Positions 1 through 14,600 of a stretch of DNA of 64,000 nucleotides are shown here, piece after piece (positions within the stretch are counted from its first letter, which is position 1; the number at the start of each line of letters is the position of its first letter). The DNA is from Larimichthys crocea (lineage: Eukaryota; Chordata; Actinopteri; Sciaenidae), in NCBI RefSeq assembly GCF_000972845.2, contig NC_040016.1, positions 19,618,098 to 19,682,097 on the forward strand, in the 5' to 3' direction. Under the pieces are notes generated by a model, which was not told the DNA's origin, did no database searches, and saw only the letters and a list, made by a program, of their open reading frames with translations. The position numbers were made by a program, and so were the translations under genes.

Positions 1-158
1 TTCAGAACTGGAACCTGATCATTTAGCTACAGTGTCTTACCACATTTATTTAAATGAATGACTTATAGAGATCCGTGCTTCAGGAGAATATAATAAACTG
101 TCCAGTCTGACTTCTAGTTTGGGTTCAAGCACGCCGTGGTTTCTTGTTTTTGGTCTAC

Positions 159-816
159 CTGTGCAGTTGGGTCCGTAATGGCCGCTGAGACACAGTTCGC
201 AGGCTCTTCCTTTGAAGCCATCGTAGCACCTACATCTTCCTGAACCGGTGAGACCATCGTCGCAGTTACCATGGTTACTACAAGGAGACTCCAAGCCGCC
301 TGGACAAACTGAAGCACACAGGGAGAGGGTGGAGTCAACAAACAAAGGAAACACTGTGCTTCAAACCAGCTGCTCCCTCTGCATTCCTGAGACAGTACCA
401 CGACAGGTCAAAGTGGTCACCACGAAAAAGTTTCAGGTGTTCCTGGAAGTGGACCGTTTTCACACTCAGTGGGCTAAATGAGATGAAACCTCTGCCTTCC
501 TTACCTTGACAGTCTCGGCTGTAGTGGTTTTTGCAGCACTTTTGCACCCAGGATGCAAACACGCAAACTTTCTTACAGCCCCTCCGGCTGAAAGGATCGT
601 CCAGGTCATGATACCAAGAGTACCCCATCCCGTGTCTGGAGCGATAGTTCAAACAAGACTCTGTCTTTCCCTGGAAGAAAGCAGGACTGGCATTTATCTT
701 TACATAGTTTGGGTATTGTACAAGCTGCTAATGTTCTGATTTTTATTAGCAGATCTTACCGTGTTTTGGTGTCTAAAGGGGCAAGATGGAGGGTTGTAGC
801 ATGTTCCACAGCGTCC
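159..816 (-). CDS. stab1: stab1 exons 54-56: start of the fourth Cys-rich/EGF block
   Basis: Exons: 760-816, 505-670 and 159-308. Exon 54 is a 57-nt linker exon ([14 protein letters not shown]) too short for ORF scanning; it was found from its Cys pattern and flanking CAG/GTAAGA sites. Exon 55 has RRGCKKVC and [10 protein letters not shown]. Exon 56 has [18 protein letters not shown] and ends at a GTAGAC donor in phase 1. The reading frame continues past the left edge; positions 1-158 are intron 56 sequence with no recognised feature. Confidence 0.92.
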
Positions 817-3563
817 CTGAGACATTTTAAGACACAAAGCTTCAGGTCAGCTTCCAGCACAAGGATAAATGACTACATAAACCATAGCTGTGTGGTATTT
901 TCACTAGTGGAAATGGTACTTGTAGCTGCATTAAGGCCTGGTCTGAAATTGTGTCTCCGTGTTGTAGGGACTACTTGCAGGTTTGCTAAACGTGCTGAGA
1001 CGAGTCAGTCACTATAGCTCTCTGTGTGTCTGTAGTGAGCTATTCATTCTTCTGGCACTGTGTTCTCAGGACTGTGCATCAGTTCATTACAGGAGAGTCC
1101 TGGTCGAGGGTAGAGTCCTTGCTCTATCCAATAAAGGTTCAAAAACTCTGAAAATACGTCTCCTACTTCACACCTGTCTCTTTTGTGGATCTCTTTACAC
1201 TGCGACAGAGGAGATCAAACAAAAGCTAAGAAGCTGTGACAGTTTCCTTCATTTTGGTGTCAGCACTGTCAAGACGTCAGTATTATTAGGCATTTGGATT
1301 GTAACAGTATTAGCACTACTTACGTAAGTGGTTTTGTTCTCCAAGGTGTCGCAATGCGCTCCCAGGCCAGGTGGCTCCAGTAACTGGTCGATGCCATAGG
1401 CTATGCCCTCTTTGAAGGCCAGGAAGCGCTCCTCGACCCTGGCTGCGTTAGTATTAATCAATACAGCACCCTGAGCGCACACACACACAATCAATGGACT
1501 GTCAGAATAAACTAAAACAGACACTTACAATGCCTGAAATTCAAAATCATTAACACTTGATGTTTCGGAGCCTGCACGTCCCAGTAAGGTTCATGTTTTG
1601 GAACAAAGCTGTTTAGATCTGATCTGATAGTAAAATTTATTTAATTCCAACAAGTTAGTATCATCGTGTTCAATTTCTCCCGTTTACAACGAAACAACTC
1701 GGTTCAGAATCAGTCGATTTGGATTACTCCATGTAGTGCTGATGAAGGAGGATGAAATCACAGATCAACGACCTGTCAGCACGAATCACTTCAGGTTTTA
1801 CAGCTCGCTGGTGATAAGTCAGTGTGAACATGAAGCAGACCAGAGCAAGAAGAACGGATCATTTGATTTGCTCGTCGGGATCCAGGATGTTTCGTCGCTG
1901 TCAATATGAAACAGTGTTCGCTCCAACGTCACCGTGGAAACACGAAACAACACCAGTTACTATAGCGACAGCCAGCTGCCGAAGTCAGCGTGGCTAACTG
2001 TTGGATTGGTGTATGTGTTGTGTGTGTGTGTGTGTGTCTTTTTCTTACCACCACGTTCTTATCACAGCTGTACTTGATGGTTGATCCATGCATGGTGCGG
2101 AACGACGAAAATGCATGTGGTTGACTGATACTCAGAATCTACACACACACAGAAAATGGTTACCACACCTACAACTGATGGTCAGACAGACACTGTGTTA
2201 CCGATCAGGCCTTCCTCCTCCTCCTACCTTGGAGTTGCGTATGATGTGAGCCTTCACGATGGCAGCCAGCTGGTCTTGGTGGTCAGGGCTGGAGAGCCAG
2301 CGCTGTCTTTCAGCTGGCAAGGAGCTGAGGGCCTGGTCCGTGGGCCAGAACATGGTGAACGGCTGGTGGATGGACTCCTTGAGCACAGGGATTAACCCTG
2401 CATCCTGCACAAGGAGTACATACATAGATTACTACCAGTACTCACTCTGGCAGTATAAATCATAGTAAAAGTTTCTTTTTGCCCCACTCCTCTAATACTG
2501 AGCATATAAAGTCTGATCTCATATCTGCAGCAGGACTGCAGGGACTTCAGGTCCAGACTGGCTGCAGGAGAAGAAGCTCTGGTTGATAATTTTGTACCTC
2601 TATGAGTTTGTAGAAGCGGTTGTAGCCATAAAACACAGCTGCTGATGTGAGATTCATCTAAACACAGAGAGAGAGAGAGGTCACACTGCCTGTCTGTCAG
2701 CTCCGATTGATCAATCATTTATTCATTTCAATTAAACTCAGCACACCACGTTGGGCTCGACGACCGGTTTGTCCTGCAGCTTGTAGGGCGTCAACAGCTT
2801 GTCAACATGGTGGATGACTCCGTTAGTCGTGGTGTAATCGCTCCTCACAATCCTCGATCTGTTGTTGACCCAGACCGAACCCTGCAGAGAGAGAGACAGA
2901 TTGTGAGACAGGTGAAGATGTAGGAGAGACAGGGAGAGGGATTTTCAGCCCGACTCTGTAGTCTGTTGACAGACGTGAGTCATTTTGTGTCATTCGGAGT
3001 TATAAAACAGCACAGATGTCATCAGAGGTCGCGCCTGCTGCTAACAGCTCCATGACAACCTGAGAATCACACAAACACAGTCACTTCCTTTAAAATGTTT
3101 CAGAGCGGCAGCCTGCAGCAGAAGCTACGTGCAGGTTCAAACAAAGTGAAGGAGTGACGGTGTGTTCACACAGAACATGGATCGAAAGTTTCCGAGTAGA
3201 TCATGAGGCTTTGCAGAGTGTTTTGTGGGGAGGACCGGGCGAGGTGGAGTATCAGGGAGCTCTGGAGGAGAGAGGAGAGACCCAGAGGCAGAGCTGGAGC
3301 CATTTACCGGCTCAGAGATTATTTTTTCAATTTAAATGTGGATTTATCTTCACTCTGGATCATCAACAACTTCATATTTATACAGAGAGAGGACAGAAAA
3401 GTGGACTGATGGAGAAAAGCATCTCGACTTTTTAAGGATCCGCAGCCAGCCTGATTAGTTTAACGACCAACATTTTGCATTATTCAGTCCAACGCCTGCT
3501 TTCTTTTTGTCATGGCAACACGATGAATGTTTTCTCGGCCTCATTGAAAATGTGTCTGATGGA

Positions 3564-3605
<42 letters not shown>

Positions 3606-6600
3606 CTCCTTCAGGCTGAAGTGCAGTGTGTGTCCTGACGTTGCGACAGCGAGCTTGGTGGTTTTGAGGTCACTCAAGGTCAAAATCTCACAAGAAACGA
3701 CGTGGTAACGAACCAGATCAGAAAGACGACCGGCGCTTCTCCATTCCCCGTACTACACACACATACACACACACGCACACACACACAATGAAGTACAATA
3801 CATATCATGCATCAGCCACCATATTCCAGACTCACATGCAAAAAGTAGTTGTGATATGATGAATTTCGTGAATCAGCTGGTGAAAACTCAACTCATGCTT
3901 GGTAATATTGTAACTGTTACATTAGAAAATACACAAACAGACGTTGTACACACAGAGCTGTCGTTGTTGGTTTCCTCTGCAGGGACGAAGACCGTGAACG
4001 GTCCGTCGCCATAGAGATTACGAGAATCTGACGCCTGAGAAACAAAGAAAACAAAGTGAACAAGCAGAGGCTTGAAACGTCACATGAACTCTGGAACCAA
4101 AGAAACTAAACTCAGGAGCTACACTCGCCCCCTTTTGTGTGTTTCTGTATCTGTTTCCACTGATTGCTGCGACTCCAGTGGAATCAAATGATTTCAGCAG
4201 AGTCTGCTGGAACTGAAATGATATAACAAACTATTTTTAGTGCCCGTGTGGAGGAAGATGTAAGGCAGAGAGCCCAAGACCAACACTCACTTTGCAATTA
4301 ATCATTTGCCCTTAGCTGCCTTTCCTTTGTCCCCCTCTCCCACAAATGTCTTCCAAATATCTGTATCAAAGAGATGAGGACGTCTCAAGACAGGAATAAG
4401 AAGCTGAAGGTCAAACTGACATCACTTCTTCAACGTTGTATAGAGAAGTAAAGGCCAGTACTGGCATGACACCGGCTCTGCTCCCCGTCAGCCCTCCCTG
4501 AAAACCTCGTCTTGTTGTTGATCCATGCCAGTGAGAGGTCCAAGTCGGCTGACTCGGTTTGAACCCAGAACGTTCCCTCTGTGCAACCACGGTGCCACTG
4601 CACCATCGTGCTGCCCGTTTGAATTTCAGCTGGACTTTAATATCTTCAGTTTCCATTTCATCATCGCTTTAATTTAATCATGTGTGAATGAAATGAAGTC
4701 GAACCCCCAGAGCAGCAGGAGCTCTGATTGGCCAGCTGTCGTGTCTTGTGTAACGTGCTGGGCCGAACATTTTAATTTTAAACAAACAGAGCAGCATGAA
4801 ATAAATAACTGGAAATTAAATTTTAATTAAATTTGACTCACGGATAACATCCGAGTAAAGAAGGCGTTCTCTGGATTTCTGAACACTTCCTGCAAGACAG
4901 GCAGACAGACACAACATCTTGTGACGGAGGGGAGGGGATGTGGAGTTCAGACGTCAGCTGGAAGTCAGAGGTCATGTGACTCACATTGTTGGTGGTTCCC
5001 CGACAACTGAAGCCATCGCCCACGTGACCCCTGAGGCAGGTGCAGTTCCTTTGACCCTGACCCATGTACTCACAGCGAGCATACCGACTGCAGCCGCCAT
5101 TGTTCTGCACAAACACACAAACAAAATTTCTTCTCTCAGTTTACATGGGAGTAGATGGGGCATCTGACGCATCTGTACGTGTAGAGCCAAAACTATAAGT
5201 CTGACAGCTTCAGCAGGTTTATGTGAGTAAGAAGACAAATTTTCCTACATTTTGATGTTAAAGTTCTGTCTGAGGAGTAAAATTTGTGGCCATGGGAGAC
5301 ATTTACAAATTAATTTTTTTACAGGAATCAGCTAAATGACTGGATACATACATTTCTGCAGGGGTTGACGGGATAACAGAACAATCCTGATCCTTGAAAG
5401 CCCGTTTGACACCTGCAGCCCGTCTGGAGATGACAACAGAGCAGACAACAGTACATCCATCAGTTTCCCACCTCCACACATGCTCCGCAAATCATTTCTC
5501 CCTAACTTCTGTTTTTCTATCAGCACCAAAATACTTTTTCGAGTTGCAAACACTGAACGGTTGTTTCTGGAGGAGAAGAGCATTAACAAAATAAGTCATA
5601 TGAATGTACAAAATTCACAACAGAAGCACAAGATCAACCAAAACTAGATTTGAAACAGAGTCCCTCAACAATGCGTCTGTTTTTACTTATCGTCTTACAA
5701 TGTTTGCGCCTATTCTGATGCAGTCTGCTGACTTGTGGCAGCCTCCGTTGTTGACCAGACAACCGTCGATCTCTGTGAACACACAACAGATTTGAAATTC
5801 ATTTCATGACATGCACAACATGCGACTCAGACAGACAGAATTTAGAGTGTTTGGATGTCACAAAGATGAAACTGGTTTCCATCTTCACGTATGACTCTGG
5901 AGAAGAGAACAAGAGGATTTCCAAACATGTCAGGATCTAAAATTTAACATAAAAAGGTGACAGTGGGATTTTACCCCCCGCTGATTAAACAGCTCAGTAC
6001 AGATGAAGCTTCAGCAGCTCTACGTGACTGCTGAGAGATGCCAACACCAACAAGAACTGCACCAACCTGGAGGTGTTGATTATCTGCTGATCATAAAAAC
6101 AATAAACTGATGAGGCGAGGGCCCCAAAAATCACTCTCCAGAAAGAGACTGAAAACTGCAATGAAGGCAAAGCGGAGGCACCAGCAGAGACCTCGACGCC
6201 GAGGACATGTGGCACATGATCCGGACCGTCACAGGCTACAAAAGCAGGAGGAGGTGTCCATCATGTGTGCGGACGCTGGCGCTACGAGATGAGCTGCAGA
6301 TGAGATAGATTTTACGCTCGCTTTGATCTCGAAGAGTCAGCTGCCAAGTTTACTCTGCATGCAGAGGATCGGCCTCGCTCGGTATCCACAGTGGATGTGA
6401 GAAGAATATGATTAAAGCCGCTTATGAAAATATGAGTCTAAACGACTAGCTGTAGCACTAACATCTCGAAAACAACACAATCACCTTGGTTGGGAAGCTT
6501 CACCGCTCTGGGCTTGAGGGACCACACTGTGAGTGGATATTGGACTTCCTCGCTAACAGACGGCAGACAGTTTGGATTGGCAGTCGCATCTCCTCTACTT

Positions 6601-9600
6601 CACTGCTGAACACCAGAGCCCTACGGGGCTCACTCCTGCTCATGCTGCACACCCACAACTGCAATCACCACCAATATGGAGAGAGAACGACAACACCACC
6701 ATCATCATCATCATACAACGATGAGGATTCAGCCTTTCTGGAGACACTTTGCGTGATGGTAACAAAGCAGGCAGAATTCATTCTCCCACTTTAAAGCATC
6801 AGTATTTGACAACCCGACAACCTCACCTTTACAAAACTTGCTGATTGCTGCAACCTACTGCTCAGTGTGAGCAAAGCCAAAAAGCTGATTGTTGATTTTA
6901 GGAAAAAAAAAAAAGGAGGTGAAGACACAGACTGTCTCACACTGTCTACATCAGCGGAGCTGAAGTGGAGCAGGTGAACAGCAGGAGCTGTCAAGCGATG
7001 GCTGGACTACCGAAACGTAAGAGGGCAAAACTCATGTGCTAAGTTCTTGTTAACTTCTACCGAGAAACAACTGTTGCTGAAATTGAGTTGAGTCAATTAA
7101 TTGGTCCTTAAAGGTTTTATTCTGTTTTAGAGGAACAGTTCTACAAATGCACCGTTTGCAGAAAATGCTCAGGGTGGCGCAGTCCCACACTGATTCTTAA
7201 ACACTTCCTAAAGAGTATTCGTCATTATTATGATTTACTTATCTAACTGTTGCAGGTGGCTACAATGGAATATGCTCATCGCTATCAAACCTCAATGTAA
7301 CCCGGGTGAATATGACAAACTAATAGAAGCCTAGGTCAATACTACGGAAGCCCTAAAGGGTCATACATACATACATTTTATTCCACTCGTTTTCCCGTGA
7401 TAACGAGATAATTAATTCGAGATCTCGAGAAAACAAAACGATAGTCTAGTGTATGAAATCATTGCAGAAAACATTTAGTGTAGCAACGTCAGAGGAGCAG
7501 GAGAATATCGATCATCACATATCTCTTTAATCCAGGCCTGACACAGGCTGAAACAGCTTCATGCCTTGCTGTAGATAATGTACACATTAGTGTGCAAGGC
7601 TTCAGCTTTATCGGAGGCGCAATCTAACTGAGCCTGATGTCGTCATAAATACCCTGAAAATCAAAAGTGACTGTCTGTATTTCAAACTCAGTAACTGTCT
7701 GAAATGTTTTGAGTTTTGAGACTGCTCCTCTGACATTACTACACTCATACACATAGTCCTAGTAGTCATACTTAAAGTGCTACATCAAGCTCTGCTGGAC
7801 CGTGTGAACCGAGGTCAAGTTTATACATCCAACTACTGCTGCTACAAACAACTTGCAAAAATGAGAGAAAGATTTCTAAATGTGCAAGGTACTGAGTAAA
7901 ACCAAACAAGACTATAAAGGCACACAGTTTTATACTTTTTTAGAATATTACTGAGATCAAACATGGCTGTATATGGTTATAAAAGAACACACAATCATGT
8001 AATATCAATTTTCCATTACACAGCAGAAAGCATCCTCACTGAAAAAGTAACTAACTGGTATGGGATGTGCCCGAGAGACCCACACCCACATCACTGGTAA
8101 CCATCTACAGAGCATCAGTGATATTACTGAGATGCACAAAGCTAAAAGAATATGAAAGGACATTAGCCGTTAGACACAGCCTGTTCGCCCTGCTGCTGTC
8201 TGGCAAACAATACAGAAGAAATATCCATCACATCATAGATTCAGCCATAACCAGCACCAAATACTGATGAGCCACGTCTTTGCTGATTTTTAGATCAGCC
8301 GGGTGGAAGAAAAGGCTGGACTGCCAACATGGCCACAGTGCCCACAACCTGTGGGTGACGTCACACATACGTCGTCCATTCTTTATACTGTCAGTTGTGA
8401 TTTGTGGTGATCTTGCTGCTAGGTTCAGTGCACACTACAGCCAAAGTTCAACCAGACACACCGGTGCTGTGCTGTGCTGCTGTGCATAATGGGCTGCCGT
8501 TGCTGCCTTGTGTCCAAGAAGGCCGTAACTGTTATACGGATCATGGATCATAAAAAAAATAGGAGCAAGTTATTGTGAGGCAAAAGTAGCTGAGTGAGCC
8601 TTCAACCTCCAAACTGCAAACATTTACATTACATTACATTATTACATTACATTGCATTTAGCAGACGCTTTTATCCAAAGCGACTTACAGAGGAGGACAT
8701 AAGCTGAGAAAGGTGTAAAGGAGCACAGAGTAGTTGTTAGTTTTGTTAGGCAGGGAAGCATTCTCGAAACAGAAAGGTTTTTACAAGTTTTTTAAAGGTC
8801 GAAAGGGATGTTGCTGTTCTAGTAGCCGTTGGTAGGTCATTCCACCATTTGGGGACGACCACAGAGAAGAGTTTAGAGTGACCTCGCTTTGCGAGAGGCG
8901 AGGGTACAACTAGACGGTTTGTATGAGCGGAGCGTAACGCCCTGGTCGGGACGTGAGCCTTTAGTAAGACGCTGAGATAGACAGGGGCAGATCCTGAGGT
9001 GGTTTTGTAGGCTAGCGTCAGAGCTTTGTGTTTAATTCTGGCAGCTACAGGCAGCCAGTGCAGGTCGCTGAAGAGTGGGGTGACATGTGACCTTTTAGGT
9101 TGATTGAAAACCAGTCGCGCTGCGGCATTCTGGACCATTTGCAAAGGTTTGATCGCGCAAGCAGGTAGGCCAGCCAAGAGCGAGTTGCAATAATCGAGGC
9201 GGGAGCTGACTGTAGCCTGTATCAGGAGCTGAGCGGCATATTGGGTCAGGTACGGTCTGATTTTTCTAATATTGTACAATGCATAGCGAGATGACCTCGC
9301 TACGGAGGAAATGTGCTCAGAGAGAGAAAGACGATCATCTAGTACCACGCCCAGGTTTTAGGTTAGGGGTAATAGTGACAGTACCAATTTTCAGGTTGTT
9401 TAAAATATTATGTATTAAAACAGGAGGTTCGGGTTAGAGATGTGGAGGTCAGAGGTCAGAGGTCAGGACTACATACCCAGGCAGACGACTCCGTCTCCAG
9501 TGTAACCCGCTTTACAGGTACAGGTTCTCTCTCCAGCTGAGACCTTTGTGCACACAGCAAACTCTGAACATCCACCGTTAGACCTGCTGCACAAATCCAG

Positions 9601-10838
9601 CTCTGAGAGACAGCGAGAGAAAAAAGTAATCAGATTTGATTCACGTACAGTGTGTGTGTGTGTGTGTGTGTGTTTTTTTACCTTTGCAGTAAGTTCCATT
9701 GCCTTCATATCCAGCCACACACACACAGGCCGGGGCCGTACCCTTTGGTCCTGTGATACAGCTGCAGCAGAGGATAAACGGTTCAATAACTCCAGTGTGT
9801 CACACATTGTACTGAAGATGAGAGCAGCGATCATCTGCAACCATTTTGCCACATTTTAAAGTCTGGCTATGTTTTTCTTATCGTCAACAAATCCCATGTG
9901 CAGAGCCAAACCAACCACGGACTGATCGTACTATCAAGTACTGCATTTGTTTTACAACAGGATCTTATTACTCCAAGCCACAGAACATTACAAACGGGCC
10001 CCATTGTTGAACCGGGTGACATGTGGCCGCCCTGCTGCTGGAAATAGTCACTAGATCAGGGGTGTCGAACTCATTTTAGCGCATGGGCCACCAACCTACT
10101 TGGCAATAAACCTGATTCAGACTCTGAGATACAGCTATGTGACCAGGAAAACCGAACATTAACACTACATAACAGTATTTTATTGAAATATTCTTCTTCT
10201 CTGCGATTTTCTTACTTTTTAAAGTCATCCAGTAGGCCGGATTGGACCTTTTACTGGGCTGGTTCTAGCCTGTGGGCCTCATGTCTGAGCAAATCCCCAA
10301 ATAAATGCACTTTTTCCTTCAGTTTGAGAGATGTTTAAAATGTTAAAAAGCTACAAAGCTGGGGGTGCCCCGGTAGCTCACCTGGTAGAGCGAGAGCCCC
10401 ATTAACCGAGGTTAAGCCCTGGTTCAATCCCAAACCTGTGTCCCTTTACATTTTATCTCCCTCTCTCTCTCCAAACTTTACTGTCTTCTTCCTGTCTACA
10501 GCTGCACCATCAAATACAGATGAGAAGATGTCTGACATCAAACAGCAGGTAAACACAGGTGTTTTCAATGATGCTCGTAAAAGGTAAAAGTCCACTCAGG
10601 TCAAACAGAGTCAGGGTGCTGCTGTGTTGGCTCACTGTAAAGTCTCTGCTGCAATAAATGGAACCGAACCTTAATTAGTATCATTGGAAACACCTGAGTG
10701 ATAAAATCACTGATCGTATTCGACCTGCAGGAGGAGCCGATGGGCATGTGGTCCGCCGTGGTAACAAAGGTAGGTTATTCGATCGTGTGTTCTGGGAACA
10801 TTTACAGCTTCTACAGACCCAGTGATTCTTAATCCAGA

Positions 10839-10882
<44 letters not shown>

Positions 10883-10942
10883 GAAGACTTACTTGGCGTT
10901 CTCGTCACACACACCTCCACAGGCGTCGTCCTTAATCTCTGA

Positions 10943-10976
<34 letters not shown>

Positions 10977-11179
10977 GATTTCATGTGATAACAGGGTAGA
11001 GAAAATATTGAGTGTGGTTACATTTTCACTGTGCGTATATATGTGTGTGTGTGCGTGTGTGTGTGTGTGTGTGTCTTACCTACAGAACAGGAAGCTCCTT
11101 TCCAACCTTTATAACACACACACTTGCCACTTCCTGCCAGACCGTCCTCACACTTCCCATGGTCACACACACACTCTGC

Positions 11180-11222
<43 letters not shown>

Positions 11223-11343
11223 ACAAAAGTTATTAGCTCAGAGTTTATTATCACTGTGTGAGTTAACATAACAAGTTTCTTAGTGTTTCGTGTTTGCTCT
11301 TGTTCTTTGGTCAGTCTGAAAAAGTAACGCCCTCCTGTGGCAG

Positions 11344-11382
<39 letters not shown>

Positions 11383-11642
11383 TTTGTTCCTCACTGGAGG
11401 AGCAGTTGACTCCGTATCGTCCCGGCTCACAGTCCTCACACGCGGTGCCATGGAAACCCTCGAAGCAACGACACTCCCCGTTGCCTTCGTTACCGTCCTG
11501 ACACTGCCCATGATTGGAGCACCAGCTGCCAACGTCTCCAGGGCATTTGAAGCACTCGTGGCCGTAGTAACCGGGGCAACAGGAATTATCCTGCAGGATA
11601 GACCATTAGTATTATTATTATTATTTTGTTTTGTACTGTAAA

Positions 11643-11686
<44 letters not shown>

Positions 11687-14600
11687 AGTTGTTTTGTCAT
11701 TCAGGCATCAGTGTTTGTTTTGTACTGTAAATGTTAGCCTTTATTCTGACATCACAATTGTTGCAGGTATCACTGTACTGGTATTACTTGCAGTCAGAGT
11801 AATAATATTACTCTTAGTTTAAATGCTAGAAGTAAGACTGTGATCAAGAACACTTTTTGTTTATTTATTTTAAAGATTGAATTGCTGCTGTTACATTCTG
11901 TTGCATTAGCGTTGGTGTCAGCATACCGTGAGTACCCGGAGACATTTGATGACACAGCCTGGCACTAACTTCCTCCTGGATCCGACTCGCTTCCTGTATC
12001 TACAGTTTGAACGCATGTTGGCCGGAAACTGTGCTTTGATCTGAAAACACAGTAGAAACTCAAGCTGACAGCTGGAAGACAGAAACGAATGATACAGACG
12101 AAATGCACATAAAAACACGACTCCGGCTTAAACATGCTCAAAACAACAAAGACGTAACACAGTGTGATTAAACATAATCTGGTTCTAGTCCTGTGGACTT
12201 GCGGCTTTCTTACTGGTTTGTAGTCGAAAAGGCATCGAGGTGGTCCGTCACAGTCCGCACACCTTCCCTGGAGAGGACAGAGAGGTTGGAATAACTAGGA
12301 CAAACATCCACCCACCCAGCATGTTAGAGGCTTTTTCAATCACACAGAGATGCATTCACATCTGTATTCAAAGATAAAGTATGGTTCCTTTAGTGATGTG
12401 TTGTAGTTGTAGCTTCTGCAGCAAATCAGCAGCTCCTGATTTGAGAAGTGCCATTACACAAGGTTGTTGAACTAGGTTAACACCAGGCAGCAACAAAATA
12501 ACCACACACCCCTCTGCAAACATCAGACTGGCTGCTCATGGCTGCCTGTCTATGTAGGAGACATCATCGAGCTTTGCCTGGCAATGTTTAATGTTTTAAA
12601 TGAATCAATCAAGCATCAATTACGAAACACGGCATGATTGATATGATCATGATTGATTTCTACTGTTAAAAACATTCACACTAACTGTCTCTGGCTGCAG
12701 GAGTTAATAAGATTAAACATGGACACAGTTCAGCTCAGCGTGTCGTTGCCATCTTGGCAGTCCAGCCTTTTATCTAGAAATGAACACGGTGGAACTGAGG
12801 CGGGCTGAATGACGCCTGGTTGCTCAAACAAGCCAGCTGTAAAGGCACCCACCTGTCAATTAAAACAGCCACACTGTTAATCCTGCATAACTTTAAGCCT
12901 TAATATAATCTGAACAGGTGAGTTGTATATAAATTCACCCTCAGTACAGTTGTCATGAACGGGGAAATTAGCTACAGAGACCAAAACTGTTTTTTGTACC
13001 AGGCTGTAAACATGTTTATTTCTGCTGTGAAGTTGGACATTTGAACATGGGGACTTATGGAGACTGACTCACTTCTGGAGCCAGCCTCAAGTGGACGTTT
13101 GAGGAACTGCAGTTTTTGGCACTTCCTCCACAAAAATGGAGATTGCTACTTGATTGCAATGTTCTACATCATCCACAACAATGAGACTCTTTGGTGAGGT
13201 GGCTCATCACGATTGGCTCAGAGTTCACACAGCGACAAGTGTTGTGATTGGCCAGATTTATTGATCACCACACCTAAGCCCTTTCACACATACATAATCA
13301 GCAGGTTCATCCTTCCATTCATTCACCCATTCATCCGTCCATGTGTCCATAGATCCACTCATGTCCTCATCCATCATCCGTCTATCGATCCATGCAGTTG
13401 TTCATTTATCTTTTCACTCATTCAATCCACCCTTCCATCCATCATCTCTCCCTCCATCCTTACGTTGACCTGCACGGTGACGTGTTTGCTGCATCTGTTG
13501 CGTTGGATTTTGAGGACCTGAGGGAGGACCATGATGATGCCGTACTCGGTCTCAGTGAAAGTGCCGTCAAGAGGAACCCCGTTCACAACTGTCTGAAGGA
13601 CGAGAGGGGGAGACAGGTAGAGATTTCAAAAGACCAGATTTTGTCTGCGTGTCTTAGCACATTAACTATGAACCATTGCATCAGATTGTAGTAAATAAAC
13701 TTGCTGCATAGAGATAGTCCGTCACAGTCAACATTTAATCTTCTGTCAAACTTTTTATATCATCGGCTGCATAACGCAGCAGTGAGCAGAAACTGTCCTC
13801 AGCGGAGAGCTCACCCTGCTAAAAAGAACTTTATTGACAATCACTGCCGTCATAAAATCAAACTCAGAAGACAGATGCTGAACAAATATGGATTTAGTGA
13901 GAGCAGCAAAGAGTTTACTCGTTTCTTGTCTTCATTTTGCTGTTCTGCAGCTGACACAACTCTAACCAAACATCTGTCTGCAAGTCGACTGTGAAGGATT
14001 ACTTCTCTGCACTTTGATTTTAGAATGAAATGAAACTTGTGGCTGCCTGAAAAGATGAAGATCAATCTGAAAATCTGGTATGAATGTAGAAGCAGCAGTT
14101 TGGTCCTTCAGTGTTGTGAGAAAACACCTAAAAGGCAGAGGTATGGTTACCTGGTTTTTGTTATCTATATGGAACTGGACCTGGTAGTCTTCGCCCAGCA
14201 TCGTGCTTTTCAACTTGCCGTCAGACAGGTGGTCAGGGAAGAGCAGCTCTCTGAGAATCACGTGGTACTTAAGCACGTCAGAGTCCTGAACAGAGACAGA
14301 CAGAAAAAACAAAACAGCTGACCAGTCAGAGCTTTTAGGTGGAATTCACTCAATGTGACAGAATCATAAAAACTCAGATTACAAGCATCAGTGTCTGTGC
14401 TGACTGACACAGATGTTGATCGGATGGATGTGTTAGTCACTGCTGACTGGTTAAAACAAAACAACCATAAACAGTAAAAATGAACTGTGTCAGACAAAAG
14501 AATGACATGAAGATGTCATTTAAAATTTGCAGTTTTTCCATGGAGTGGAGAGAACACTGCTGGAAAGATTATAAGATTTTTCAAATAGAGATACAGAAAT

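Noticed and set aside
10365..10440. Possible tRNA gene (good A and B boxes)
   Set aside because: The acceptor and anticodon stems do not pair, and the sequence continues into a CT-rich SINE body, so it is a tRNA-derived SINE.
11008..11271. Plus- and minus-strand ORFs made of Thr/His/Val/Cys repeats over CA/TG tracts
   Set aside because: Translations of microsatellites. Only the embedded stab1 exon 39 (11080-11175) is real coding sequence.
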